From the NCBI RefSeq assembly GCF_003590095.1, contig NC_039494.1:7936001-8000000 (forward strand): a stretch of DNA of 64,000 nt, in the 5' to 3' direction. Position 1 is the first letter of the stretch; each line of letters begins with the position of its first letter. Origin of the DNA: Trichoplusia ni (lineage: Eukaryota; Arthropoda; Insecta; Lepidoptera; Noctuidae). The notes beneath the pieces are model-generated. The model was given only the letters and a program-made list of their open reading frames with translations. It did no database searches and had not been told where the DNA came from. The translations under genes were made by a program, and so were the position numbers. Of this stretch, positions 32,190-42,852 are shown in pieces.

Positions 32190-32462
32190 TCAACTTTTTG
32201 TTCGCCTAAACGGTTGTCATGGTATGGGCATGTTATGCGGAGGAATGAGAGTCATGTGGTGAGGAAGGTGTTGAGTATGGATGTGGATGGATATAGGGGA
32301 AGAGGACGACCTAGGAAACGATGGATGGATTATGTGAACGACGATGTGGCTGCAAAGAGCGTTTCTTGTGAGATGACGTCAGAAAGGTATGGAAGAAGAA
32401 GACACGTTGCGGCGACCCCAAATAAATATAATTGGGATAAGGACAGGAAATTAAGAAAAGCT
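32190..32462 (+). pseudogene. RTE-type LINE ORF2, C-terminal fragment
   Basis: The frame around 32214-32516 encodes a SWYGHVMRRNESHVVRKVLS stretch, a GRGRPRKRWMDYV stretch and an EMTSERYGRRR stretch. This is the conserved C-terminal tail after the reverse transcriptase domain in many arthropod RTE-like non-LTR elements, where (L/S)W.GHV.RR and RGRP.. W.D are signature motifs. Only about 80 residues of the roughly 900-residue ORF remain, with no catalytic YxDD region, so it is a dead 5'-truncated copy. The frame then runs on into unrelated sequence. An identical counterpart lies at 58510-58782. Confidence 0.75.
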
Positions 32463-33640
32463 TGTGCCACTAGTGGTTGTCTTGTGTGTCAGGTTGTGAT
32501 GCTCAAAAATGGTTGAGCTTCATGAGATGGTCGATATGTGAGTACCGCTTGCTGCCCACAGGCTTTTTCAGATCGATCTGGTACTTTCCTCAAAAGACCC
32601 AGTCACAAGAAATACTCTATATTAGTTTCTACTCGCATTTTAAAATTGTCTGGAATTTAACAGACTGCGACTCCTGAGTTTGTTTCGACATTTCTTCTCA
32701 GGGTAGTCAGATAGGAAATGTCGACTCCAGCGTTCTCAAAAAAGGCATATAAAAGTGATATATCCCACTTGCAGAATAAATGATTTCGTTTCACACGAGA
32801 CAAGCGTTAAAAGCCTACAGCATCACGCTCAAGTACCTAGAAGCTTTCGAAAGCTGTTTGCGAGTAAAGAGAGCCTACCATCAACTCGTAGTATTATAGT
32901 AGGTGTGAAAGAGATGCCAATCTACGCTGTGTAGTGCTATCACGCTCACACAATTCAACAGTCTTTAAAATGTAAGTACATCAAATAATTATTAAGATAA
33001 GAAAAGCTTTGTTTTTCAAATCTTTTATTCGTATTTTTTATAATTTTTGTTCGAAAATACTAAAGCGATGTTTTTGGAAATCTGTTTAAAGGAATTATTA
33101 GATTTTTGCCAATCTAGTAATGCCTTATATGATGACATGGACCTGATCTAATGCTGGAGCTGGAAGATAGTTGCAGGAGTTGTACTATAAAACGACACAA
33201 CTCTTAAATTCGTACTCGCTCAATTCATATTGACGAATACTTGGTCCCAAAGAAACAATAGCAAGATAAAATCTTTTTAAAATATATTCAATGCGTTTTG
33301 TCAAAGAAAGTTAAATATCACGAAATATTCAACATTTTAAAATAGAAACTTAACAGTCAAAATAATGATATACCGTCGCGAGCGATGCCGGTGTCAATAA
33401 CGATGTGTATATTATGAAAGACTTTCCAATTAAAGACTTCGATACATAGACTATATATATACCTATGTATCTATCTACCTTCCAATACTCGACTATCATA
33501 GATTATATTGCTACTAGCATATAGTTTTGATAGGGTTAGACGAAGAAATCTGTTTAAATCAGACAGATTTCAGAAATAAATTAGATACATATTTTTCATT
33601 AGATCACATTATTAAAAAGAAAGGAAGTTAAAAAGCACTA
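32463..33640. other. Spacer, nothing recognised (copy 1)
   Basis: Contains CCTGAGTTTGTTTCGACATTTCTTCTCAGGGTAGTCAG (32672-32712), a repeat tail shared with 29805. No gene. Confidence 0.4.
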
Positions 33641-33651
33641 TAATAATGGAT

Positions 33652-33669
33652 GGGGGGGGGGGGGGGGGG
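33652..33669 (+). repeat. Poly-G run (18 bp)
   Basis: An uninterrupted G18 tract. The matching tract in the second copy (59968-59980) is G13. Confidence 0.95.
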
Positions 33670-34987
33670 CCAGAAAGTAGATATAAGTCACATTGGTATT
33701 TTGCCTGCGTTGGTATCAAACCTGCACCTCGCGAATACAAATCCATATATCGAACCGCAAGACTTCTCAAAAAATAAAAGAAAAATCACGCTTAGCAAAT
33801 ATGAAATAACAACTTTTTAACTCGATTAGTCCATAGTATGATTTCAAAAACTGCTTTTTAATAATTTAATTTGACCCAACTATTTTAGCTAGATTTTCGT
33901 TGCAGACTGTACATTTAGTTTTTAAACCCTTTGTGAACCTTTGATAGTAGTCTGGGTGCAACGACTGCGAGGACGACGACCTTGAACCGCAGACAGTTTT
34001 ATATACATACTGTATATACATATATATATAAGAGTGCAAGTCTGTCTGAGACGCGAATATTCTTGGAGAAAAGTTTCGTAAAATTCTCTTCAAGAGAAAA
34101 GTATTTATAAAAGAGAATCTTGAGAATTTTTTGTTTAAGTTTTAAAAGTCCCGTACGATAAGGCATTGTTAGAATCCACTGTATGTCCGTTTGTGACCAG
34201 GCGGTATCTTACAAACCGTAACAACTGGGAAGTTTAAATATTCACAGATTGAATACTATTTCTGCTATATTAAAATTAAAATCGAGTTAAGCAACGTTTT
34301 ATACGATCATAAATGCACCATAACATATATTTCTGGGGATTTCTTTCCCTTCAGGTTATTTGCACGGAACACTCATGTTCGCAGGATACATCTAGCTGCC
34401 TAAGATACCGCTCAACAAATGACTCAGTCCGATCAAAAAGGTCGGAAACCACTTCAGAGAAATCTTAACATAATGTATACCTTCCGGAGGCAATTTATTT
34501 TAGCAGAATACTGAGCTTTAAAACCCAACCAATCTAACAAAACGACATTAGTTCTAGAATTCATAGAAAATGCTTAAAATATGTATGGGAATGACATTTT
34601 GTTTGAATAGTCACGTGACTGATCTGTCAAGGGCATATATTTTTCCTGTTACGGCTTGTATGCGTTACAATATCTTTGGTAATTATCTGTTAACCTTATG
34701 CTTAATAAACACAGTCAAAATAACTATAGAGGAAGCCGCGAATTAATAAAATCACATTAGAATTTAAAACTTCAAATTAACTGAAATGACGTTTCCTTTT
34801 AACCGACCTCCAAAAAATGAGTTTCTCAGTTTGACCTGACTGTATGTATGTCCGCGATTATCTTGCCGTTTGCCTGAAGTAATTTGGATGCGGTTTCCGG
34901 AAAAGTATTTCTTACATTCAGGAGAAGTTTTTAGTGCTTTAACCGACTCAAAAAATGAGGAAATTCTGAATTTGACTTGTAAGTGTT
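33670..34987. other. Spacer, nothing recognised (copy 1)
   Basis: Includes an alternating TA-rich tract (34003-34032) and two inverted AAGAGAA/TTCTCTT motifs near 34085-34110. No gene, RNA or intact repeat that I can support. Confidence 0.4.
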
Positions 34988-35074
34988 TTCGACAAGTGAC
35001 GTGACTTTGACTTGTCAGTTCAATATATTTGAGAGATTCGTCAGCGTTAGCGAGGAGACATGTAACTTATATCC
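34988..35074 (-). repeat. MITE-like repeat, family E
   Basis: TTTTCGACAAGTGACGTGACTTTGACTTGTCAGTTC..GAGATTCGTCAGCGTTAGCGAGGAGACATGTAAC. Copy-2 counterpart at 61294-61377. Confidence 0.65.
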
Positions 35075-35374
35075 AAACACATGAAATTTGACCTTCAAAA
35101 AGAGGTTTCTCTTCAATCCCTTTCCAAAATATCTCCAATACGTGTATTTCGGGACATGTTTGGCGCGCCTCCAGCAAACTTGTAGCGCACTTGAGTCGGT
35201 CCTAAATATGGATATCGGTGCATTTTGAATATAATTACAGACAGTGTTTATATCCACTCAGCTGGTTGGAAGCTTTTATACGTGTTGTTTTGAAAATAAA
35301 ATAAATAAATAAATTTGAAATTAAATTAAACCCATAAGTATAAACGATAATGATCGTTTAAATTTTATACTGAA

Positions 35375-35642
35375 CTAGCTGTTGCCCCTGACTTCGTCCG
35401 CGTGGTTAGAAGATATAAGTTAGGATTTTTTTTCAACGGAAGTCCTAGCTAGAAGATGAATATTTTTCCCCGTTTTGGTGATGCGTAGTGCGTAGCGTGA
35501 TGGTATATAGCCTAAAACCTTCCTCGATGAATGGTCTATTGAACACAAAAATAATTTTTCAATTTGAACCTGAGATTAGCGCGTTCAAACAAACAAACAA
35601 ACAAACTCTTCAGCTTTATATATTAGTATAGAAGTATAGATG
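35375..35642 (-). mobile_element. Short Helitron-like element, family A
   Basis: The CTAG end is preceded by A, and the distal end TTAGTATAGAAGTATAGA is followed by T, so both ends fit the A^T rule. Copy-2 counterpart at 61681-61946. Confidence 0.8.
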
Positions 35643-35690
35643 AGTCGAATCAAGATAGGTCTTTAATTTAAACAATATAATATTTATATC

Positions 35691-35791
35691 TTGCTTGTTC
35701 TGAGTTTGGGGTGCATATGACTTGATGAATTTTTGACAAACTCCCCGCGACACAAGGATTGAATTCCATAGTGCGGGAGCCGTTTCCAGAA
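35691..35791 (+). repeat. tRNA-derived SINE, 3' part
   Basis: GCTTGTTCTGAGTTTGGGGTGCATATGACTTG..CCCCGCGACACAAGGATTGAATTCCATAGTGCGGGAG. Copy-2 counterpart at 61995-62095. Confidence 0.65.
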
Positions 35792-35814
35792 AAAAAAGTG
35801 CTTTAAGATTGGTT

Positions 35815-35988
35815 TACTTAGGCGTTATTATCGGGGTTAACCCCGACTAGTTTCATTCTCAACCAGAGGCTGTCGTTAGCTAAAGCGGGGCGGCGGATTT
35901 GCTAGTCGAAGGTATCATTGAAAATAGGTACGAAACTAGTCAGGCGATCCCGAAATACATGTGATTTGACCGTTCTGTAGGAAAAACA
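35815..35988. repeat. Foldback MITE, diverged full copy
   Basis: Left arm (GGTTTACTTAGGCGTTATTATCGGGGTTAACCCCGACTAGTTTC) and right arm (CGAAACTAGTCAGGCGATCCCGAAATACATGTGATTTGACCG) with a variant loop. Copy-2 counterpart at 62116-62290. Confidence 0.6.
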
Positions 35989-36396
35989 AATACCGCCTCA
36001 GTAAACTTATTATAATGAAATTATTTTGTATTTGATCGCAAGCCATCGTAACCTTAAAATAGGTGGTTAACAGTTATTCTATTGTTGCATGACCCAGGAA
36101 TCAAACGTGCATCGAATCGGTCACTACTATTGTCGATTTGTCATAGTTTTGAACAATGCAGTTTTGTTGTCAATGTCAAAATAAAAGTATATTGTTTTAA
36201 GGTCATTGTCATTGGCAAATTACTGTAGGATTATAATTGAGGGGTCTTGGTTCAATCCCACTGTTTGGGCACAGGCATCTTCCACATAAGGAAGGTTTGA
36301 GTATTGATCACTAAGCTAGCTCATTGCGGGAGAATCTAGATTATATTTGTAATACAGGTTTTTACGATATTTTCTTTTGCACTTTTGCAGTTATAT
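35989..36396. other. Spacer, nothing recognised (copy 1)
   Basis: A tRNA-like B-box arm (TTGGTTCAATCCCACTG) lies at about 36248-36264, followed by TTGGGCACAGGC, a common repeat junction. No gene. Confidence 0.4.
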
Positions 36397-36735
36397 CGTG
36401 AATCGATCACAGTTTAAGCTACGCTTGACGCGATTAGTCCGTAGATGGGTGACCATCCTTGTCATAACGAGTTCCTCCGTGTCTCGGAAGGCACGTTAAA
36501 TTGTGGGTCCCGGCTGCTATTCACACATCTTTAACAGTCGTTACAGGTAGTCAGAAGCTTGAAAGTCTGACCACCAAGTCTAACTAAGGCATACCGTGTT
36601 GTGTTGCCCAGGTAACTGGTTTGAGAAGGTCAGATATTCAGTCGCTCCTTGTAAAATACTGGTACCTACTTAGCTGAATCCAATTAGACTCCGACCCTAA
36701 GCCGACCCCAATATAGTTGGGAAAAATCTAATAGC
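36397..36735 (+). repeat. 5S rRNA-derived SINE, full length
   Basis: 5S-like head (CGATCACAGTTTAAGCTACGCTTGACGCGATTAGTCCGTAGATGGGTGACC), body and tail through CCCCAATATAGTTGGGAAAAATC. The GCTAGGATGATG tail has degraded. Copy-2 counterpart at 62700-63041. Confidence 0.8.
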
Positions 36736-37339
36736 AATAAACTTTACCAAACAAACATTGAAAAAGAATCAATTCAATATTCAGATTTGATCTCACACCA
36801 ATAATTTTATCAGGCAACGTTTATTCCGTTGGACCATCAAGCCAGTTACACGGTAGCACGAAATAAGGCTTTATAAAACGTTTGTAACTATTTTATCAAT
36901 CTCACTCACAACGGTCGCGTGTGTCGCAACTCATGTTACGTGCTTGTTATATTAAGGGCTGTCACAAGTTAACCGATCGGAAAAAAAAGATGATGTTTTC
37001 TCTAAAAAAAATACTTTGTTATGGTTACGCCGAAAGATAGTTGTAGCAATTGAACGAAAAATGTCACAAATATTAAGGTATGACAAACGAGGTCGATTAT
37101 TTAAAATGTGATCAATTTTTCGGAGATTTTGTGAATTGGCCACCTAGACAAGAACTAACCGCAGCTAGCTCTACATACCTTATATTATTGATTGAATCTC
37201 GTGCCTAACACTCAGCTAAGTATTTAATGAATAAGTCTCAAATATCACCACATATCTTTAAAAGTAGGTTCACATTTGTTTAAAAGCTATTAAATAAGTT
37301 CAAAATTAATTTCACATGCTTAAACAAAGTTATTAATTC
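36736..37339. other. Spacer, nothing recognised (copy 1)
   Basis: AT-rich non-coding DNA. Confidence 0.4.
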
Positions 37340-37744
37340 TCATAATTGACAGCCCTGTGCATCTGTCTGTGGCATGCCGCTATGCTCCAAATAGCAGCCG
37401 TCGCGACTCGCGACTAACTCGCAAGCCGAATTTATTCTTACGGCTGTATAGAGTCGTGCCTTTGCCGACGAATATTTAAAATGGCGCGCCTTTCTGACGT
37501 TTGATGACAGGCGCCATTTTCGAAATTTAATTCCCTTTGTTTGCGTATTTCGGAAGAATGTTTTTGAGATTAAGGTTATTTTTAGATGTGAAGTAACGAA
37601 TAAGTACAAGCTTGTATTTTTGGTTTCACCTGTCTCTTTTTTTGTAGACATTTTAATCCGTGAATGGTAAATTTCAACCCATTTTGATTTGATTAACCTG
37701 AAAATTTGCATGCGTTTGCAAAATCGGGTAACACAGTATCCCAT
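37340..37744 (-). other. Open frame of unknown status (134 codons)
   Basis: The longest non-repeat open frame in copy 1, and open in copy 2 as far as that window extends (63642-63953 carries 103 codons). It covers an imperfect inverted repeat AAAATGGCGCGCC / AGGCGCCATTTT (about 37480-37520) and is Lys/Arg/Thr-rich. I recognise no family, domain or splice context. Probably chance. Confidence 0.25.
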
Positions 37745-38550
37745 AATGAGACTGGTTTTCAGATGTTTTTTTTACAGTTATTTGTCAAACTGTTAAGAGA
37801 GATTTTTTTGCAAAAGGTATGGCATAATGTTTTGGAATAGCACAAATATGAAAACGGATAACCTATACGCCATAAAGTTTTACAGGCTGGCAACTTCTGG
37901 CAAGATTCCAGAATAGATAATGAAACCTCTTACTGAAGGCAATTCATTATATTCTGGCTTCGGTCCAATCCTCAACAGGTGAGGTTATTAAACTCATTGG
38001 ATGTGAACCCTGAAGAAGTCTGAAGGTCAGGAGATCTTGGTGTGGGGCAGGTCAGGGTTTCTGGAATCGGACGACAGATGGCGCTGTCTTCAATGAAACT
38101 ATGATTGGAGCTTTTGTTATGGTGTTAATACACTATAAGTCTTTGTGACGTTCGTACGAATGCTCTCTGCTCTGTTCGGCGCCACGCTCACAGCGAGTGA
38201 ACCCTCACCTGTAACACTTCATTGTCTCTATTTAAATATCGGAGCTCACACATCAGCCGCGCTCGTACACGCGCTCGACCAAATGTTCGGCTCGTGAAAC
38301 GGTGATACACTTTTTTCCCACGTTTTTATACACTCACTTTCTTGTTTGTTTGTCGTTCCGGTTGGACTTTTGCAAGTCAATTTTGAAGCACTTCCCGATA
38401 AGCTAGCAGGCTGCAATTTTCAGGGCAGCTTCAAACCCGATGACAATGCAATTTACAACTATGAAAACGGTTAGACCGATTTAGATAAAACTTGAATGGA
38501 GTGACATTTTGCCAGATAATTAAGTTACTTATTTGAGAGCCATATCCCCT
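37745..38550. other. Unique-looking stretch, possible promoter inside
   Basis: Less repeat debris than its surroundings. Locally GC-richer at 38150-38290. See the candidate core promoter at 38229. Confidence 0.35.
38229..38295 (+). promoter_or_regulatory. Weak candidate core promoter
   Basis: A TATA-like TATTTAAAT (38229-38237) is followed 24 bp later by TCAG (38253-38256), an arthropod initiator-like match, in a locally CpG-richer block. The spacing is a few bases short of the usual TATA-to-start distance. The first ATG after it opens a four-codon frame. Inference only. Confidence 0.25.
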
Positions 38551-38551
38551 C

Positions 38552-38612
38552 CTCGTAATCTCATGATTAAGGATACCGGTAGGATCCAAAACTACTCCCA
38601 AGGTCTTAAATA
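38552..38612 (-). repeat. Foldback MITE loop fragment
   Basis: CTCATGATTAAGGATACCGGTAGGATCCAAAACTA matches the loop segment. Confidence 0.4.
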
Positions 38613-39337
38613 ATAACGTTATAAAAAATATGAATTGCACATATCTCTGAATTCCCGTGAAAACCTTTGGGAAATTTTCATATGCGCATACAATTTCAAA
38701 GTTAGTAATTGTTGCATTAATTACGGAAAGTAATTGAAAACTAGTGCAGACTTCAGTTCAGTTAGGAATTGTGGAAATCTAGTTTACAACTCTACTGGGT
38801 TTAGGGATGGGACACTCATCGATATAGAAACGTATCGAAATAAATAAGTGGCAAAAGTGTATGTATATTTTAATATAACATTTTCCGAGTGTACTTATAG
38901 AATGTGTTATTTTATTGCATTCATATAATAAGTGAGTTAATCAATAAAAACTGCATGCCTTATTAGGGAAAAATAAACAGTCATAAAAAGAGATAAATTA
39001 ATTAAATAAAGTTTAAAAAAAAATAAACCTTATCGAAATCGATCCATCAATTTAGGAGCTACGATAGCAGAAAAAGTCTCTTTTCAGACAAAAGGAAAAC
39101 GTATAAACGTAAATCCATAATCCAGCTTCTCGAAACTGAAATTCGAACATTGAAAAATCCAAAATGGCGGACGTCACAGACAATTACTATAAAATACAAT
39201 TACTATTGTGTTTTGTAGCGAATTGATTTTACGACACATAAAAATTTGTACCTCACAGAATATATACATTGTATATTTACTGAACAAAAATCTGTATGAC
39301 ATTCCATAATCGACACAATTTCACAGATTTATATTTT
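38613..39337. other. Spacer, nothing recognised
   Basis: CATCGATATAGAAACG..TATCGAAATCGATCC motifs at about 38817 and 39034 hint at a decayed TIR element, but I cannot define ends. Confidence 0.35.
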
Positions 39338-39480
39338 GATAGTAACTATCGTGAAAATGATTCATTATTAAATGATGCAACGGTTTACTCACGCGTATTT
39401 ATCGGGAGTGCCTGACTAGTTTTGGACCCAACCGGAGTCCTTAATCATGAGCTGACGCGGCGGTTGTATCCGAAACTATA
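39338..39480 (+). repeat. Foldback MITE, left arm and loop
   Basis: GATAGTAACTATCGTGAAAATGATTCATTATTAAATGATGCAACGG..ATTTATCGGG, then GGACCCAACCGGAGTCCTTAATCATGAGCTGACGCGG. This copy shows how far the left arm extends. Confidence 0.7.
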
Positions 39481-39799
39481 GATGTTTAGTTGACAGATGT
39501 ACATATGTGAGTGTAAGTATGTCCACATTTTTAAGGAATCTATACGAAAAGGAATAGTAAGGGAATACCGATCCCTGGTCCAGGCGGAGAATAATGAAAG
39601 GTTTTAGGATAGAAATCATTGGGTCACAATAAGCTAGAAAAAAATGACACAATTCAGTGTCTGTCAGTATGTGACCTAATAAAAATTGAGGTTAAGCAAC
39701 GTTTGGTATGGTGATAAATCTGATGCATATCCACATTGATTACAAAACGATTTTTTTTTTTTGGTTATTAATACAGGACCCCTAATTTCGCAAGCTTGA

Positions 39800-39905
39800 C
39801 TCTCACTTTTTATAAAGCCTGTTTCAGATCCCACTGCTGGGCAAAGGCCTCTTGCCCTGAGATGGGCCTTTCTCTTCCAGACATCTCTATAATTTGCGAC
39901 CCTTG
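39800..39905 (-). repeat. LINE-tail-like repeat, inverted
   Basis: AGATCCCACTGCTGGGCAAAGGCCTC is the reverse complement of the tail at 3890. Confidence 0.55.
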
Positions 39906-40349
39906 ACCGTATTTTTATCATTATTTTGTGAATAGTTTTAAAACAAAAAATATCGATAAATATATCGTAACACCACTACGCATCTTCAACAGTAGATGAT
40001 GAAAACCCAAGTGTAAGGATTTATCGCGGGCCCGCAAATTGTGCAAATTTAACCGTTTGTTACGCGTTAACTGCACGATAAGAACGCTACAGTTTAACTG
40101 GTTAGTTAACTCTAACTCTCTCTCACTAACTGTGGTTTAAAATTCAATTTACGGATTGAAAATTGAATTTTGTTACAGCTGTGCTTGGTGTATTTGTTGA
40201 CCTCTTTTTGTATCTATCTAGACTGGAACTTAATCCTAGTTTTTTTAAACTATTTTTGTCGCCTTTGTTCAATTTCGTTCGGTATTTTTGTGTGAAACAG
40301 TTTAATTAAAATAGATAATTTTGTATTTTTTCGTTAAATTTATAAAACT
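39906..40349. other. Spacer, nothing recognised
   Basis: AT-rich non-coding DNA. Confidence 0.4.
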
Positions 40350-40535
40350 GGTCCCTGCTGTTATTTACCCTTCTGTGACAGTCGTTGACTACGGGGTATC
40401 GTGTTGCCCAGGTAACTGGGTTGAGGTGGTCAGATAGGCAGTCGCTCCTTGTAAAACACTGGTACTTAGCTGAATCCGGTTAGACTGGAAGCCGACACCA
40501 ACATAGTTGGGAAAGGCTAGGATGATGATGATGAA
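40350..40535 (+). repeat. 5S-type SINE with internal deletion
   Basis: Starts at GGTCCCTGCTGTTATTTACCC, lacks the segment between CAGTCGTT and GGGGTATCGTG, and ends with an intact GGCTAGGATGATGATGATGA tail. Confidence 0.75.
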
Positions 40536-40914
40536 ATAAATAAACGATTATTGTATAATTATATTAAACAATTATATTCTGTAATCTGTTGAGTAACAAG
40601 TGTTAACCCTTTTGTATAATTAAGTTGACAGATGTAGTATTGTCTTTACGTCTAATTGAGTTTCATATGTTACGATATAAGACTACTGTCAGAAGGTTAA
40701 GTTTTAACAAGCTTTCATTGAGTTTTGACTGTCGTGGAGGAATTACGGTTCTATGTAAATAGGATTTAGAAGGAGTCGTTCTTAGGTAAAAGACTCCACT
40801 GACTAGGACTTGTTGAAACATTTTCTATTAAAATTCTACCTTAGTAAGAATTTATAGGTAACTTTTACATCGGTTCTAATTTAGGATACTTATAGTTCGT
40901 TATTTCAAATCTAT
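40536..40914. other. Spacer, nothing recognised
   Basis: AT-rich non-coding DNA. Confidence 0.4.
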
Positions 40915-41150
40915 ACTAGTATCTATACTTATATATAAAGCTGAAGAGTTTGTTTGTTTGAACGCGCTAATCTCTGGAACTACTGGTTCAAATTGAAAAA
41001 TTATTTTTGTGTTGAATACTTGAATAGACCATTTTAACTACTAACGACTAATAGGGAGGGAGGAAAATACAATGGAAAATGTGGAAAAAACAAGGTAGAT
41101 ATAAATCATAACTTATATCTTCTAACCACGCGGACGAAGTCGCGGGAACA
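40915..41150 (+). mobile_element. Short Helitron-like element, family A, damaged
   Basis: Starts TCTATACTAGTATCTATACTTATATATAAAGCTGAAGAG and has internal deletions around 41030-41060. It ends at the hairpin with GCGGGAACAGG instead of CAACAGCTAG. Confidence 0.7.
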
Positions 41151-41414
41151 GGTCGTGTCCTATATTTCGGTTACGGAGTTCCTTAACAATTCTGGTTTTA
41201 TGTATGGTAGTTCCGAACCCCATCACAGGCTAAGTACCAATGTGATTTTTATAGTTATATTCATGCTCTTTTTAGCCTAAGTCACAATTCACAAACGGTG
41301 TATGGAAACATGGTAAGGAAATCTGGATTCGAAGAGCTAGCATGGTGACCGATGCCCGATCATCCTGTAGATAAGGAAAGAGGCTTTTACGCTGCCATAG
41401 GTCAATTACATTTT

Positions 41415-41592
41415 GACGACCTCCGTGGTCGAGTGGCGTACGCACCGGTTTCAAGGTGTCGCTATCTCTGAGGTCCCGGGTTCGATCCCCGGTCGGGTCA
41501 ATGTAAAAATTCACATTTCTACATTGTCTCGGGTCTGGGTGTTTGTGGTACCTTCGTTGTATCTGAATTCCATAACACAAGTGCTTTAGCAA
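41415..41592 (+). repeat. tRNA-derived SINE, second family
   Basis: The tRNA-like head has A-box TGGTCGAGTGG (41426-41436) and B-box GGTTCGATCCC (41470-41480, inside CCCGGGTTCGATCCCCGG). The tail ends GAATTCCATAACACAAGTGC. It differs from the TAGCCGAGTGG family but shares the GTCTGGGTGT body motif. Confidence 0.75.
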
Positions 41593-42012
41593 CTTACTTT
41601 GGGTTCAGAAAAATGTATGTGATGTTGTCCGCATTTATTATTTATTTATTATTACATACCATTATGATAGCTATGTTTTATCAAAATGGACCTTTTGTAT
41701 AAAACTCTTTAATGACATTCAATTTACATACCTAAAGATTACTACGCCATATTAACACTTACTAAGTTTGTATCTTACCTAAGCGTTTGAGGTTACTATA
41801 AAGATGTGAATTCAGCTCACCCATCACGTTCGTGGCCTAGTTGACGGTCGCTTAAGTTACAACAGAAAAAGTATAATTGAATTGAATTGAATTTTTAAAA
41901 TAAACTCTATACTGACAGACCGGCAAACATTGCAGTCTTACTAAATGAATTCCATTCATGTTTTGAGTAACAATTACAAAAAATATTATTTTCCAACTTC
42001 TAATATTCCAAT
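41593..42012. other. Spacer, nothing recognised
   Basis: AT-rich non-coding DNA. Confidence 0.4.
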
Positions 42013-42228
42013 CCCTTCTAATATTATAAATGCGAAAGTAACTCTATCTGTCTGTCTGTTACGCTTTCACGTCTAAACCACAAAACGGATTTTAATGAAA
42101 TTTGGTACAGAGATAGAGTTGACCTTGAGGAAGAACATAGGATAGTTTTTATCCCGGACTTTTGAAGAGTTCTCTTGGAAACGCGATATAGCTTACCTCG
42201 ACGCGGGCGAAGCGACGAAAAGCTAGTC
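42013..42228 (+). mobile_element. Lep1-type Helitron-like element, complete
   Basis: TCCCTTCTAATATTATAAATGCG preceded by A, then the internal GAAATTTGGTACAGAGATAGA, then AAAGCTAG followed by T. Both ends fit A^T insertion. The hairpin is altered (GCGGGCGAAGCGACG). Confidence 0.8.
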
Positions 42229-42645
42229 TATAATGATTATTTGACGTCCCAAGAGTTACTTTGTAGATTTACTTGAACAAATGGATTTTGATTTTGAGTT
42301 TTTTATTTTAAAGAGTAATTGAAATCGACCAGTATTACCTACTTTGGTTATTTACCCTATAAAAACAAATGCTACCATCGCAATATCTTCCCATAGACTC
42401 TTTACATCCAGGCTTTTCGAAGCCCATTCTCCTCTAGCAATAGCCTTTTCTTTCGCGCCATTTTTCCCCTCGGAAACAAATGGTGGGGCATTTATTAGTC
42501 AAGTCAAATTGCTTTGTATTTAGTGAGGTGTGAAGTGGCGCCCCCTGTAATGACGGCGAGACTGCACGTAGTCGCGAGGATCCATTGTAATACGGTACGG
42601 GGAAGTTTTGAAAGTGGAGGCATATTTTGTTGATATTTTGGGAGT
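42229..42645. other. Unique-looking, GC-richer stretch
   Basis: 42410-42630 contains TTCGCGCCATTTT and GGCGCCCCCTGTAATGACGGCG. Locally CpG-richer, but I see no gene. Confidence 0.35.
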
Positions 42646-42722
42646 GCTCGTGGCTCAGGAATGATCGATCGAAGGTTAAGCTATGTTGACGCGGCCGGTC
42701 TGTGGATTGGTGACCATTTACG
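42646..42722 (+). repeat. Diverged 5S-type SINE head, copy a
   Basis: GCTCGTGGCTCAGGAATGATCGATCGAAGGTTAAGCTATGTTGACGCGGCCGGTCTGTGGATTGGTGACC: a separate subfamily (GCGGCCGGTCTGTGGAT), cut off after the head. Confidence 0.7.
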
Positions 42723-42852
42723 TAACAACTAAATGGTCTGGAAGAGATTGCTTTTTAGCGATAAGACTGCCTTTTGTACTCATCATATTTGTTTGTATTG
42801 ACCTAAATTGTTTTTCCTTATGGTGTACAATAAAGAGTATTCTATCTATCTA

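Larger units (their letters stand above)
24695..37698. repeat. Copy 1 of the 13 kb duplicated segment
   Basis: This stretch is repeated, in the same orientation, at 46853-64000. The offset is about 26,320 just after the hAT insertion and 26,302 at the window end, a small net length difference. All differences I noticed are one- or two-base length changes, mostly in homopolymers, apart from the hAT insertion. Copy 1 continues into different sequence at 37699 only because copy 2 leaves the window. Confidence 0.95.

Noticed and set aside
32477..32677. A Cys-rich frame overlapping the end of the LINE fragment.
   Set aside because: It begins inside the LINE-derived frame, shifts at a CCC/CC difference between copies, and has no family resemblance.
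41415..41592. A functional tRNA gene, given strong A and B boxes.
   Set aside because: The sequence continues into a SINE-like body with the GTCTGGGTGT motif and lacks a clean acceptor pairing.
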